A DNA stretch of 64,000 nucleotides from Botryotinia globosa (GCA_014898425.1 RCSZ01000001.1:2046001-2110000); one strand, 5' to 3'; shown: positions 12,151-27,000, numbered from the stretch's first letter. Numbers and translations are program-made. Notes: generated by a model not told the origin, from the letters alone.

Positions 12151-15100
12151 AATTGAAAACTGATGAATGAAATTGGTTTCATGTACTAATACTGAGTAGC
12201 ATTTTGATATCTGGCGATATCATGAAATCATTGCTGTTTGGGTGTAAGATACATCAAGACCGACTCTCTCGGAGATCTTAATGAAGCTTTGGCTTGTGCT
12301 CAGCAGCAACTGCCCATTAATTAAAATTTCCAGGGTTGCTTCATTCGCATCCAAGAGATCGAGTGCTTATGTAATCGTTGCTACATAATGATCACGTGAG
12401 ACAATGTTGGAAATTTCACTTGACCGTTTCATTGTTTCTTCAACACTTTCAAAAGTCCTCCGTGCCAGAGCTGTTTGTCCAACCCTTTTTCAATAATGGA
12501 TTGAGGAATGGTAACTTATAAGAGGATCGGACTGGTTTCTCTTGGAAATCAATTCAGGCTTGAGGTTGTGGTACTAGCAGTGCTATATCTTATAAACCCT
12601 AAAACTCGCCTTCGCTACAACTTACCTACACTACCTGAAAGATTGGAAAGTTGAGTTACATGGCTCACGGACATGTTGTAGAATTTGTATCCACGTGCAT
12701 GAGTGTAGTACTCAAAGCTGGGTTGTTTGCAATTTGTACGAGCTGTGATGCCCGAGAGTTTGGAATTCACCGAGTCTTGTGGTCGGGCTGAGGTTAATAC
12801 CGATCCATTGGCAATAGGCTCTTCAAGCCACCTGATGAGCCAAGCAAGTTATACTTTTTGTTTTGCCAATAGCTATGCTACCTTTTCTGTACCGCGCCCT
12901 CCATTTTCAACTCTTGACTCTTTCGCCATCAATACCAAATAAAGCAAAGCGTTCCTAAGGCAGATAAATTAGCCCTGCTGTACTGCCGCCGCCCACTCTT
13001 TTAAACGGAGCTGCAAGATCGTCAATTTCCTTCGGAGATCGATGTGGGCTTGTGCTTTGAAACAATTCGTGGGGGTGCATATTGGGGAAAATGAAATAAA
13101 CGTCCCTGCTTGCCCAATCCAAACGGTGGCTGAAGTTGTATATGTACGAGCAAGGATTCAACACTCCATGTCAGTGGTATCGAGGCTCGGAAAGAAAGCA
13201 ACATTGATTCCACAACACGAGTATGTTGAGACGGAAAGAGAGAAACTTCACGTATTGTAACATATAGTACAACATTGTTGATATCCTCGTCGTCGGTCAG
13301 AGATTTGATTTGAACTTGATATCCGTAAGCTACTGACAATTCCCAGCCACGACTTCCTCGGAATCTCTCATGCCGAGCTTTTCATTAGGCATTCAAGCAG
13401 TGCTGAATTAACAACCCAATATTTCATACCATTATGCTAGAAGAGGTCTAACTTCTGAGATGTGTACATAAATTACTACCGGTATAACAATCGAATTCTT
13501 GATCTTTGGTTGTAAGAAATATACACAATGGAAGAGGCGTTTTGGCGCCTAGTGTTACCGCTACAGTGCTGACACTTGCTGACGACGTAGGAATGTTGTC
13601 TGAAGATTGATGCAATATAGTCTTTGATGGTACTAGGCATTTTCTGCACGTCTCTTTAATGGGAATGAATGAAAAATGTCTAAAATGGAAACCGAAGAAC
13701 TCTATGACTATGCCAAGACACTGAAGAAAGTTATGAAAATGTATGAGCGATACCCTCATTGACGTAATACATCGTGAATAACATCTACTTAGATAGATTG
13801 AAGACTATAGCGGAGCTCATGTGGTGGTTGACAGAATGATAACGTCTTGAAGGTTCGTAAAAGTGGCAGGGAGATTGTGAGTTTCTTTAGGAGCTTACTC
13901 CGTTCGCCTGTACCCCTTCATTTTGTGATGCTCTCGTATTGTGGGAAATCTTTCGTTATAAAGCCAGAATACTTTTTACCTTGAGTAACGATTAGTTTTT
14001 CTTCTTCTTCAATTCCAGATATGAGCTCATACATATCAGTGTACTAATAGTCAATCCATTCGATTTCTTTGAACGATCAGTATATTCTTGCTTCGGAGAA
14101 TTCAGTACGTGAAGCTTCAAATCTAGAACAGGAGAGAGTATCAAAATATGGTGGAGAATTTATTTGCTGGGTGCACCGATGATGGTGTAACTTAGCAAAT
14201 CATAACTCTTTGAGTCAAGGGCTAATTCCAAAAAGATCGTTCTAGATGTCTTAGCATGATGTACTGGGTAATGGATTAACATGATGCAAACAAACTACTC
14301 GCGGTACTTTGATAAAATAATTGGCCAATCAAAGAAGGGGTTTCAATTCGCCAACTTCATATTTGGAGCTGAAAATCAGTACAGTAGTTAGGACGGTCCA
14401 TGGTTGATCTTGCTAAAATCCGCGGTTAAAAGTTGTAGACACTTTCGTTCCACTGGAGAGGGAAATATGTGAATAGGCATTGAACAATGGGAGTAGGGCG
14501 ATGAACCAGTACATATACATTCATGCACGAGTACCTAGGGAATGATGACACTTCTTGACAAGACTCAAGAGTGAGACGCAGCGAGTTGATCAAACGGAGA
14601 AGGGTCGGATATCGGATATTCATACTCCGTATTTGTCGTACAGAGCAGCCTATTGAGGAAAAAAGGAAGCTTTATATTTTTATCTCCAAGCTAATCGCGG
14701 AGAACAAAAGTTGATCTCATACTACCGATCCCGATAATCTAGATACTGTTCAATGTACCTGAGCTACGACCGTTGACATCGGAGCTACTGCTCTCGATAT
14801 GGATTCCCACACTAATACTTACTTGATACTTACTACTTTCTCTACAGTGTACGGAATGTACGGATGTCGGCACCGGATTAGTATTTGGGGAATATCAAAC
14901 ACTCAAGAATCAAACTACCACGGAGAACATTTCGATTATGAAGATTAATTAGTCATCATAGTCCTTACGCAAGGAGTAGAGAAAGATCTTCGCCAGGCTT
15001 GCTTATCCAGTGACTACCCGCTCCACGCCGCTCCACAAAATTTCGAATTAGACCTGGCTAGATCTTTCCCAAAGAATCTCTAGACCATGAAGCGTATCTC

Positions 15101-15961
15101 GATTCTCCACGCACAGCTCCCAGAACTTCATCTTAATCACTTTGCTACCCGCACCACCCTGAGTTTTCACTATCCTCACACTGTTTCTCGGCTCACTCAC
15201 TACTCTTACTACTTTCACTCTAGATTTCACTACTCTGAAGTCTGAGCCTTGTAAATTTATTCCTATTTCCTTTTCAATTCTAATTATTGTTGATTTCCAG
15301 AGTATATCATTTAGATTTATTATACGGTGTTTACCTGACATATCACGGCAAGAGTATCTATCGTATGTCTGCCCTCAACCTAACTCAAACTCCCCGCCAA
15401 AGGTTATTTTGATGTCGAAGTTATATGCTCCGGAAATCAATTCGATGCTCTTTGATCAACAGTGTCCACTACGACAGGCCCCAGTGCGGTAACTGCCAGT
15501 AACCCGACCTAGACTCATCCAGTCCATTTACAAGTTTCAATGTTTGTTTAAACTTTTTGCATCCAGACTCTCCAGCCCTCTAGACCCTCTATTCGTTCGC
15601 TCGTCCCAATCACAAGCTCTTCCCCCTCAGCCATCATCAGAATTTCAGTTAGAATATTTCTAACCTTCTGTCATCGAGCAGAAGTCTAGAATCAGTTCGC
15701 GCATAATTTCATACTTCTATTCACCGGGGTTTCCATACGGTCAATTCACTTGTCACTTGCTCATCCATTATTCTCTCGTCGATCAATAGAGAAAGCCCCA
15801 CTGTTGGATGAGGTGCCAATCTCATACGAGTACTTTGGCAACTTTGTGCTCTTTCGAAAACACCCCTCTTACCAAGCCCATTGTGTATTGTCGACAACGA
15901 CCTTTCGGTTCGACCATCTGGCTAAGGCAGGCAACTCGCGAGTGTCCTGACTAAATGCTTG
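12151..15961. other. Long divergent intergenic region
   Basis: Lies between the divergent phosphatase (-) and histidine kinase (+) genes and must hold both promoters. No convincing gene. The longest minus-strand frame (15341-15048, 97 codons, ATG start) has no recognisable motif and I do not call it. Base composition is ordinary, with no RIP signature or large repeat seen. Much of the 3' part could be 5' leader of the kinase gene. Confidence 0.5.
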
Positions 15962-18716
15962 ATGCACTCATACCCACCCACACCTGAACAACATAGTGGA
16001 ATGCCAGAACCACGTTTTCGTCGTGAGCTTTCTGAGGGAGAGCCATACGCTTCGAGAATATACAGACCCCAACGTCAAAGGGTGAGACGATTTCCTACCA
16101 GGCCCCCGGTAAAAGATCGGTTCCTCAAGAGGACGGGGGAGGAAATGACGAGTGTAATGGAATCGAGGACACAAGCACCACACAATCTTATTGACAGACA
16201 AACACTGTGCTTGCCGAATTTCTCCGAGGATTCTATACTGCATAGTGGGAATGAAGGCTTTACAGAAATATTGAGTCAATACTTCCCTGCGGCGGAGAGC
16301 AACGCTTCGGAACGCCTGGTAAAATTGAAGTCTCAGCTTCGTAAGGCTGACACCTATGACTTCTGGAAAGTGCTGATGCAGGAAATGTGCGATATAACAG
16401 GAGCTCAATGCGGATTGGTTGCTAAACGAATGTTGGTGGATGATCAGGATACCGCTGTCGAACTCCCAGAACTTGGGGAAGAAGGCTCGTGTTTAATGGG
16501 TGTTGCTTTCTACACAAAAAATGGGGATGAAGAACCTAACCTTGAAAGAGATTATAAGTATACAGCCTTTGGTACACCTTGCGCTTATATGAAGTACGAT
16601 AAGGTGGTCATTGTACCCGAGAGAATGAGGGAGGTAACACCCAACAATCCAAACATCATGCCATGGGGCCAATCGGAGGCCTTCATTGGTGTGCCATTAA
16701 CTATGGAAGACAAATCTTTTGCACACTTTGCATTGATATGGTCTGAGGACGGTGCAAAAAGAAGGAAGCTCAGTTGGAGCTTCATAGAAATGTTCATGCA
16801 TTCTCTTGAAGACTTGATTCTTCAACGTATAGTAGAGGGCCACGGCTTTGCTAAAGATGGCAACCTTCCGGAATGCGCTGCAGAACGGATCATACCTCTT
16901 TCTGCTATCACCGCTTCGCAGTCACTAAAACCGTATGCTCGCAGTCTGTCGCACGAGTTAAGGACACCAATGCAAGGAGTTGTTGGAATGCTTGATATCA
17001 TGTACTCAACAGTACTTGATGCTATTGCAAATCAACAGAATGAGCGGGCTCGAGCTGTTTTTGCTGATCTCAAGGCCAATATTGAGATCGTGCAAGGTAA
17101 ATAAACCCCATCCTTAAGGTTACTTTATCTGATACTCATCTTAAACAGAAAGCTCTAGAAGGGCGATAGAAGCAGCCGATAATGTTGTTCACGCATACGA
17201 TCTCAATATGCAGATGCCTGATGTTCCCTTGACGCCTGAAGACGACGGAACAAAATCTTTTGCACCAATGCAAAATTATTCTCCGCCAACCGATGGACAA
17301 TTACGAGAGGCATTTTCATCTCCAAATCTAAAGAAGAGAAATCGTTCCGAAAACCTCGAGCTCAATTTAGGATCTCCTCCGAAGCGTACGTTCACTTTGC
17401 CAGAGGGAGAAATATCACAGCATTTACTCGATGTCGATTCCGCCATAGTTTCCACGGCATGCTCTAGCCCCGAGATGCCCATTCGATCCACCACCACCAC
17501 GAATTCAGAGATAGAGATGAAGTCGAACGAGTTTCCTTTCGATTCAAACCCTAGCCCACTTACATCTCCAGCTTCCATGACTCCTGGTCATCAACGAGTT
17601 GTTACCCGCGAGTTCATGCGAAACCTTATTAGTGATTCCCTCAAGACCGACTATCCAGCTAGCGAGCACCATACCGCAACGGAATTTGGCGAGATAATTG
17701 AACTGAAAACACAAGGATCAAGAGGCGAAATCCAAGAATGCTCGATCGAACTAGTGATCCAGCCCGATGTTCCCGAGGCTATCCTTACTGAAGAGCAGCA
17801 TTTGCAATTCTCAATCTCAAAAATCATCGACAATGCAATCAAATTTACTGATGGGGGTAGCATTACAATAACGGTCAAACTCAACAACACGGGGCATATG
17901 ATTGAGATATGGGTGGTTGATACAGGATGCGGTATCACCGAGGAATCAAGATCTCGTTTATTTCAACCTCATTTCCAACAAAATGCATCAATCAGTCGTG
18001 CGAAAGATGGTCTAGGACTTAGCCTGTTCAACGCGAAAGCCCATGTGAGGAGGAACCTTGGTGGTGATGTCACACTGGAAAGATCTGCAACAGAAGGTCC
18101 ATCGAAAGGATCGGAATTCCTGATACGTCTCCCAATCTCGGCGCTGGATATGAAAAGGGCTGTAACTCCACTCGTGGGCTCATCACCTAGTCATCCTCGA
18201 ATCACTCGGGATGCTGTTATATCGCCGTACGCAACAGCCTCAGCGAAGACTGCGCGCCGACGAGCAACTCCCAACGCCAATCTTGCCAAAGACTATCCTC
18301 TAAACTTCCTCGTTGCAGAAGACAACGTAATTAATCGAAAATTCGCCTTTACAGCTCTCAGCAGACTCGGCTATACTGAAGATAACATTACACTTGCATT
18401 TGATGGAGCAGATGCCGTTCGTTCTTACCAAGCCTCGTTGTCAAAGCCATCTGGTCGATACGATATAATATTAATGGATATATGGATGCCGAACATGGAT
18501 GGCTACGAAGCTACAAAAGAAATAGCCAAATTGGCAGAAGCTCATGGAGAGACTGCCACTATCGTCGCGGTTACAGCCGATATCACAGACGATTGTTCAA
18601 TGAGGGCGAAGGAAGCGGGCATGCAGAGTTTCTTAGCAAAGCCGTATAGAGTTATTGATATGGAGAAGCTCATCATCGGCAATTTTCAACAAGGGTTCTG
18701 CTGTTCAGAATCATGA
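15962..18716 (+). CDS. Hybrid sensor histidine kinase (GAF-HisKA-HATPase-REC)
   Basis: Cytosolic-looking two-component sensor that should autophosphorylate a His, then pass phosphate to its own receiver Asp and on to an HPt protein. Two exons, 15962-17096 and 17149-18716 (intron 52 bp), give 900 residues. The ATG at 15962 is the first in frame after a stop. There is no signal peptide or membrane segment. A GAF-like region spans about 115-295. The H-box is SLSHELRTPMQG (His331), the N-box IIDNAIKFT (604-612), G1 DTGCGI (636-641) and G2 GLGLSL (666-671). The receiver has VAEDN (767-771), phospho-acceptor Asp822 in ILMDIWMP, and Lys876 in LAKPY. A ~150-residue Ser/Pro-rich insert separates the H-box helices from the ATPase. 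It has no HAMP repeats, so it is not the osmosensing group III type. I cannot place it in a fungal kinase group with certainty. Confidence 0.92.
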
Positions 18717-19756
<1,040 letters not shown>

Positions 19757-21145
19757 ATGCGCTTTCTTAGCATCAATACCATAATAACCATCACTCTCTG
19801 GCAGTTAGCCCTCTTTGCCTTTGCCCATCCAGCGTCCAGCCCTTCGCAATACTCCTCGACGTACGACCAGTCCATAATATCGCTGCCTCTCTTCCACTCC
19901 CTTGAAGAACTAGCCCGCCTAGTCGACATATCCTACTGCGTTGGCACAAGCGGTATTTCAAAGCCTTTCAATTGTGCCAGTCGCTGTGATGAATTCCCAG
20001 GGTACGAGTTGGTTGATACATTCAATACTGGGGTGGCGAAAAGCGATAGTTCTGGATATATTGTATTAGATCACGGATTGCAGGGCGTGAGGGATGAGAG
20101 GAAGGGCAGGATAATCGTGGCCTTCAGAGGTACTTATTCTATTGCGAATACAATTGCAGATTTGAGTACGGTGCCGCAAGAATACATACCTTATCCTGAG
20201 GACCCCGATGAGCCTGAAATTCAGGATACCTCTACTGAGACTTCCGAAAAATATACTGTGCAGAGTTTTCTCGACCACATTCCTCGATATTGGCCTTTCG
20301 AATGGAAACACACATTGAAATCGATGACATCAAATCAGAAGTTGGGAGGAACAATTAGAAAGTGTACGAATTGCACAGTTCATACAGGCTTCTATACTTC
20401 TTGGATCAATACTCGCCAATACGTCCTACCTCATCTCAACGTACTGAGACAGAAATATCCAGAATATCAGCTGCATTTGGTAGGGCATTCACTTGGTGGG
20501 GCAATTGCCGCTCTTGCTGCACTGGAACTCGAAGGAAATGGATGGAGAGCAATCATTACTACTTTTGGAGAGCCGATGATTGGAAACCATGGGCTGATGA
20601 ACTTCATTGATAGGGTATTTGGGCTGGACAAAGGAGTTCACAACGGTATGGACAGGAGGTATAGAAGAGTGACGCATGTGGGAGATCCGGTACCCCTTCT
20701 CCCTTTGAAAGAATGGGGATACAGAAGCCATGCCGGCGAAATATACATAGGAAAAGGCAACTTGCAACCTGAAGCCCAAGATATTCATCTTTGTTACGGT
20801 GACGAGGATAATAACTGTATTACGGGGAGTGATGGGGATGGCTTGTGGTTTCAAGGGGAAGACATATCCTCCATAATTCCCGTGGACTTTCTGGATGAAA
20901 TACGGAATGTAAAATGGGATATAAGAGAGGCTGATGACAAAGCAGGGGCAGATGGAGAAATGGAGAGGATTCAAAAGCGATGGCCCAAGCTTCCCATTCC
21001 AACAAGATACAAACTCTGGCAGCTGTTCTTCGCACATAGAGATTACTTTTGGAGGTTGGGAGTTTGTTTGCCAGGAGGAGATCCCTTGGATTGGAGAAGA
21101 CCACATTACAACTTCACAGAAACGGAGGGTAGAGAGGAGCTATGA
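19757..21145 (+). CDS. Secreted class 3 (fungal) lipase
   Basis: Extracellular triacylglycerol lipase-like alpha/beta hydrolase. Intronless, 462 residues, ATG at 19757. The N-terminus (hydrophobic TIITITLWQLALFAFAH, likely cleaved around residues 23-28) is a signal peptide. The nucleophile elbow LVGHSLGG places catalytic Ser245; Asp310 in THVGDPVP and His325 in YRSHAGEIY complete a plausible class 3 triad. VAFRGT (111-116) is the usual oxyanion-loop motif. Pairs of Cys (61/73/77, 203/206) suit a secreted protein, and NCT and NFT are possible N-glycosylation sites. It is longer than typical ~300-residue class 3 lipases because of an acidic loop near 145-165 and a C-terminal extension after about 345. 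The promoter contains the large microsatellite. Substrate cannot be told from sequence. Confidence 0.93.
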   Translation: MRFLSINTIITITLWQLALFAFAHPASSPSQYSSTYDQSIISLPLFHSLEELARLVDISYCVGTSGISKPFNCASRCDEFPGYELVDTFNTGVAKSDSSGYIVLDHGLQGVRDERKGRIIVAFRGTYSIANTIADLSTVPQEYIPYPEDPDEPEIQDTSTETSEKYTVQSFLDHIPRYWPFEWKHTLKSMTSNQKLGGTIRKCTNCTVHTGFYTSWINTRQYVLPHLNVLRQKYPEYQLHLVGHSLGGAIAALAALELEGNGWRAIITTFGEPMIGNHGLMNFIDRVFGLDKGVHNGMDRRYRRVTHVGDPVPLLPLKEWGYRSHAGEIYIGKGNLQPEAQDIHLCYGDEDNNCITGSDGDGLWFQGEDISSIIPVDFLDEIRNVKWDIREADDKAGADGEMERIQKRWPKLPIPTRYKLWQLFFAHRDYFWRLGVCLPGGDPLDWRRPHYNFTETEGREEL

Positions 21146-24100
21146 CGATGTACGATATCGCCTAATGGCTTCTACGAATTATGGATAGCTGCATGATACC
21201 ACGCTACAAATTCAAATTGTAAGGAAACGATGTGTTGCGTGTTCTAGATCTTTGGAGATCAATGTGTACTATAGTCTGGCAACAATACCTCAAAAACATG
21301 TGCATGTGGGCGGTTGGGACTGGAGTTGAATGTATGGTTTAATTTTCATTACCTGAATGCGAAGAGTCATTATTCGGAACAAGTGCTCACCCGTGTCAGT
21401 CCGCTTTGCAGATCGATGGGCACAATAGTTTTCCTCTGGTCTAGTAGAAGATAGTGTCCTACACATGACCTAATGATAACTTTCTGTTCGTCCCATCCCA
21501 CTCAACCCCACGAATCTCTCAACATTTTATTCCATGTATCTCGCATGTGTGAATGTACTATCTTCACTCTCAACATAACTATTCAAACCCATCTAATTTA
21601 TTCTCACTCTCGTTTCAACTATTCATACTCCATGAATTCAATGACCCGTCTATCTCCTAATCACCAAATTGTGAGAATTGGTTGGGCGTGTCCAGCCAGC
21701 CTCATGCCTCGCTATCACATTTCACCCAAAAGCAAAACTGCATTCTGACATGCATGCAGTGTCTAGTAAGCAAGATCTATGCAAGATATCTCCGCGCCGT
21801 TTAGATCGATCTAATCTACAAGATCAGGGCCGGTCTGACGTACCTTGCTTTTTCTCTTCCTTTTTGGGAATACAAATCTGCAAAAAGAAAATATACAATA
21901 TTACAATCTGAAAACGGCAGGCTGGTTTCTCCGATCTTCTGTCATTTTAGGAGAAAGTTGAGCGATCCATGTACGATAAGGATAATTGGCCGAGAGCAGA
22001 ATAGTTTTGCTTTTTTACCTGCAACGCTGTGTAATGTATTATCCATTCAGTTGGGTTTTGAGCATAGCATCGGACGCAAATCGCGAATCGCGAGTCGCGA
22101 TTAACACCTTTTTTGGACTCTTGCATATTTTCGTATTCGGGTCCAGGGCTTAGTAGGGCTGGGGGGTGGGGTGGGGGTCTTGGTTAGCTTGAGATCGAGA
22201 TGAACCCTTGTCAGATCTGAACGGTTCCTTGAAATTCCCGAACCGCATCTCCACGCAGCTGAACTTGTGGAGATGTTTGGATGGTTGCAAGATTGTTCGG
22301 CGATTACATGCTTGGTTTGGATGAGATGTGATGAGATGGGATGAGATGGGATGCATATGTGCAGGATGCATGTATGTTTCCGGCGGTGTGATCTTTGTTG
22401 TTTCTTTGCGATTGGTTTGTAGAGTGTATGTGTGTGAAAGGCTTGCGGGAGTGGAGTGCTCCTTGGAGTTACGTGATCTCAGTATCAGGTTCATCAGGGT
22501 TGTTAGTTTTCGATGTTTCGGTTATTGGAATGATGGGTTTGTGATTATTTCATAATTGGCGGAATTAATGGTGACGTTTACGCCCTCTGTGTGCCTGGAG
22601 GCAGTAGAGACAGAAAGTACTAGCGAGTAGAGGAGGAGTACATTGGTTAGACTGCATGTGCAATGAAGCTCCGCGGAAACAAAGATAGGCATCCTGACTA
22701 GAGCTAGTTGCTCCAGTTTACATATGCAATTTTTGCCTTTTTGGCGAGCTGAAAGCAGCGAGAAATCTTTCAATCATTGCAGAACTCTTTGCATCAGAGT
22801 AGGTATTCATAGGTATTCATAGGTTGTCGATGTCTGAATTCATACTGGTTGATGAAGACATCTCCATTATCACATGAGAGGAAAGTGGACAGATATCTAG
22901 ATCCAATATTTATCACCAAGTCATGCTGCTCATTGTTCAAAAGGGTGAGTATGATGATCATGGTACGGGTTGCACCTGGAGCAGAAAACATGATGTTGGT
23001 CAGAGACTCCGTCCATCTAAAAACGGATGTACATTGCCATCCTCATACTGTACTGCAAACTTGGAGTTCGGAGATGGGTCTCATCCTATAAGTTAATGAG
23101 TAACTGAAGGTCATTGAACTCGAATATACTGAAACTGTGAAAATAGAGACCGATTCATTGCACACGAATGGTAGGCCATCAATATCTCACTTAAGGCAAA
23201 AACAAGACTTCCATTCCAAACTCAAAAATCTGGATAAACTTGCATTATAGTATTATCATCTCCCACATAACATTTTCGCGAGTCATGGAGCGCATAGTGA
23301 GGCACCTATCTACATCAAACAGGCAACCAGTAGAATACACGTCATCATTTATTCTTAAATCACTCCATCACTGTTTCAAATAGCAGGTAAAATAACCTAA
23401 TACTCCTTTTTGAGAGGATTCTTCACTTCTGGTTCTTTTCATTACCTCTGCGGTTCTCGTCAAAGAGTAGGCTGTGGGAATAGCCGAGCTAGTCGTTGAA
23501 TGTAATGTGAATTGACAAAGTGCTGGCAGCACATCAAGTCGTGACTCTGATACTAACCGTAAGAGTTAATGATTCGAATTGTTCCTTGGTGATACTAGGT
23601 TCTAATCTTTGTCCGTATTTGTAATTCCCATTGCCTTTGTTCAGCTAGGCGATTTCGATGTGTTGAGTTACGAATCTATCAACGTCGTAGATGGAAGTTG
23701 AGACTTTGCTCATGAATCTTTCATTCGTTGCCGAGAGGAAAGTGCTGATTGTTGTGTTATTGTGCGTGTACAGAGGCTTTCGTTGTAATCACTATCGTAT
23801 CAAGACTATGGGATCAAGAAATAGCTATGTCTCTCTTGATGGCTAATGCCAGCTACTGTACATGCAGGACATTGAATTCTTTCAACTTATGATAATGCTC
23901 TGTTTTGATTGATGGGATTCCGCATTTGTGGGTAGGGTATTGTCCTTCCTGTTCTCTGACACTGGGGCGTTTATAGTCATTTGGGCTCAAGGGATGCATT
24001 GTGTCTGTCCGAAACAGTAGACCTGAATAGGCTAGGAATAATGGGCGAATGTTCGGAACTCATTGGACCCGCTGGATGCTCTGTCAAGATTTCTCTGTAG

Positions 24101-25335
24101 CCGGCATTCATAGAGGCTTCGTTCCCCATCATTTCAGAATTCGCTACCTTTGAAGACGATATCCCTGGTGGTATCAGATCACATGCATCAAGCTCCATGA
24201 GTAGAGGCTGCGTTGTATCTTGTAACAAGCAAATTGACCATCACTACATAATAGAATGGAGCTTTGGGGGTCCAAATATGGTCATAATATGTTACACTTG
24301 TCACTCATTCGCCAGAGACCAGTCAGTGGAGATTTTGTAAAGGAGAAATTGATGTCTTTTCTAGCCTTTGCCTTATTCTCGGGGTACATCCAGTGGTACT
24401 GTGAGATGGAGGTCGCCCTAGAAGCGCCGTTGGGCAATTATGTAAGGGTCTGGGGTTGTGTATGGATTGCGAGACTTGAAACTTAATTCTTTGCTGAGTG
24501 CGTGGACGTTAAGCTATCCATTCGATAAGATGAGTGTGGAGCTTTCAGTAACAAACTGATTATCAGAGACTTTCGACTTCTGGATTTAACCAAAAGGTTC
24601 AGATGGTCTGAAGTACCGAATACAATTTGATAGATGAATCAGTCTCAATCATTAAGTGTATAAATCCCGTCCGATAGTCCGAATACTGGATACTCTAAAT
24701 GAATAAGCTGAAGAGCAATTGGTTGAAACATCATTTATTCGTTCCAACGCTAGTTTAGAGTTCTTGTGTTGAACGACATACTAGGTAGAGTCACCACTTA
24801 CCAGGTGGCATCTCGAGGATCGAGATTCCTTCTTCCACCTTTCAAGCTTTAACTTTCGCCGAATTATAATCGGATGCAAGAGTACGTGGATGGAAAATGT
24901 TCCAATCTCCTTACTGATACTTCAACGATAGCTGAGGATTGGATATGTTTGACGCGCAATTTGGTAGCATCACAAATATCAAGAGAATCTGGAAGCAAGG
25001 CTGCCAGAATCGATGATCTACATGTTCCAAATTCACTGCTAGAGTTGGTACAAACTCAGAGATTTAGACATATATTCATCAAGTTGCAAGGGCCCCTGAA
25101 TCGGAGCCAACCGCTTCGTTACCACTTCGCTACCATTAGATGGTGAAATGAAATCGAGTGTATTTCAGCCAATCAGTCAATCAGGTCCAAAAGACATAAA
25201 CTATAATTGTCCATAAAAGGTAGGAATTTTAAGCGACAGTAAAGTGGCACAGTGAAAAACATGAGGGCTTCTAAAATGAAGGTATTTTGCTGATCTTCAA
25301 CAACATTACGTTACAGCACTCTATGTTTGAACAAT
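21146..25335. other. 4.2-kb stretch without a recognisable gene
   Basis: Between the lipase (+) and the FAH-family gene ending at 25336 (-). Short open frames occur on both strands (for example 24874-25146 plus and 24228-23977 minus), but none shows a recognisable motif, good neighbouring splice sites or a partner exon. I noted a triplicated TCGCGA motif at 22081-22100 and a G-rich run near 22160-22177. Base composition is ordinary. A short or fast-evolving gene could be hidden here. Confidence 0.45.
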
Positions 25336-26511
25336 CTACAACTTCGCCTTCTCGTTGGTCTGGGTAAACTCAACCTTGTTGGTGCAACTGCCTACACCTT
25401 CGAGACCAACCTCAACCACATCACCATCCTTCAACCATACCTGTGGGTTTCTTCCCATTCCTACACCTTGTGGACTATACATTTATCAGCATCATATTCC
25501 CCTTAAAATCACAGCATAGGAATGAAGCGAAATACAGAAACAACTCACGTTCCAGTAAAAATCAGATCACCGGGTAGCAATGTAGTTCCCTGACTCAAAA
25601 AGGCAATGGTTTTGGCCACACTGAAAATCATATCCTTCGTACTACTTTCTTGTACTGTCTTCCCATTCAATTTCGTAAAAATCGTAAGGTTTTGCGGATC
25701 TTTCATCAATTGACTGGAGACAATCCCCGGACCGTAAGGAGCCCATCCATCGAATCCCTTTCCGAGTGCCCATTGACCACCACCGCGTTGAAGTTGCCAT
25801 TCTCGATGCGATACATCATCACCTACGGCATAACCGAGGACATAATCCAAAGCCTTGGATTCTGGGACATCGGAGCAGGACTTCCCAATGACAGCAACAA
25901 GTTCGCATTCGTAGTCAAGACCAGTGCCTTCTTGAGCCATTGGATGAATGGGAATGGGATCGGTAGGACCGGAAAGAGATGTGATGGGTTTGAACTTTTT
26001 AATGTCAATCGCTAGCGAGATCGAAGATGAAGGGTGATAAAAATAATGGACCTACAAACAGAATCGGAAATTTCGGAATTGGCATATTTGACTGCGATCA
26101 CCCAATTTAGCACAAAAGTCCTATCTCAATCATTCCCTTCAATATCCATAGCCGAGACAATATCCGTAGCCAAGACTCCCTACCTCTTTAGCGTGCTGCT
26201 CATAGTTCAATCCCAAGCACCTCACAGTCTTAACATCCTCATTCGCTAAAGGTGCCAGTAAGAGCCGAATATCTTGCACTTGATCTGTAACCTCGTGCTT
26301 CCCAAATATTTCGCCCGTGATTACTTTGGCCTGAGTAGCTTTCGCGATGTCTGAGACTCCTTTGGGTAGAATGGCGTCTCCATAGTATGTGCGGCCGTTT
26401 TTGGCTAAGAAGCGGACAAGTCGCTGGAGTAAGGTGTTAGTACTGTAAAATTATCCAGGGCCCGAGAGTGTAGAGCAAAATCAGACTCACGGAGAATGAA
26501 GGTGTCGACAT
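25336..26511 (-). CDS. Fumarylacetoacetate hydrolase (FAH)-family enzyme
   Basis: FAH-fold hydrolase/decarboxylase, of the FAHD1/acylpyruvase-like or 2-hydroxyhepta-diene-dioate isomerase type, acting on small beta-diketo acids in aromatic or oxaloacetate metabolism. Five exons: 26511-26491, 26423-26184, 26091-26056, 25994-25549 and 25474-25336, giving 293 residues, normal for the family. Recognisable blocks are GLNYEQHAKE, MPIPKFPILF, KPITSLSGP, the metal-binding acidic cluster DYECELVAVIG (Glu128, Glu130) with GDDVSHREWQ (Asp158/159), and the end block PGDLIFTGTPQGVG. No targeting peptide is obvious; the first exon encodes only seven residues, so the start is the least certain part. The 36-bp third exon is in frame. 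Exact substrate unknown. Confidence 0.92.
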
Positions 26512-27000
26512 CGTGTAGCAATTGAATGATAGTGGATGAAGCAAATTGAAGGGACAGGAGGTATTCCAGCTGAGGTTCACAATGACGATAAGATAGCAAT
26601 AGATTAGAAATCCGAGGTTAGGTCGCTTCCCCACCCTGTTCTAGAGCTCATTGCCCGCGTGCCGTTGCGCCCTCTCTTCTAATATACTCAAATTGAATTG
26701 GGGTATTAATTCTTTATATATCACTCATGTTGAATTACAGCATCAACGGTTCATTGTCCATCATTCCAACCCAAATATCTTCAAGAGCAGAATCTCAATA
26801 TCTTTGCACAAAGCATCGTGTTTGGACGGTAGTAAGAGCTTGGGCCCTTAAGTGTTTCCACGTGACCAGAGCTTGAGCATTTTGGCAACGATCACTGGAG
26901 AAAATGCCAAGCGACATACCAATACATATCAACTGTTGAGAAGAAGAAGAAAACATATTATATTATAAAGCTTCAAGGGAGCTCGGTCTTATTGACAAAT
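26512..27000. other. Short intergenic stretch
   Basis: Upstream region of the FAH-family gene and 3' UTR of the minus-strand receptor gene ending at 27001. No gene or striking element seen. Confidence 0.5.

Noticed and set aside
15048..15341. 97-codon minus-strand frame with an ATG
   Set aside because: No motif, no partner exon, and Val/Ser/Arg content that could arise from a repetitive CACT/TACT-rich stretch; not enough to call a gene.
26056..26091. Suspected one-base deletion in exon 3 of the FAH-family gene
   Set aside because: A careful base count shows the exon is 36 bp and in frame (MPIPKFPILF intact); the apparent shift was my own misreading.
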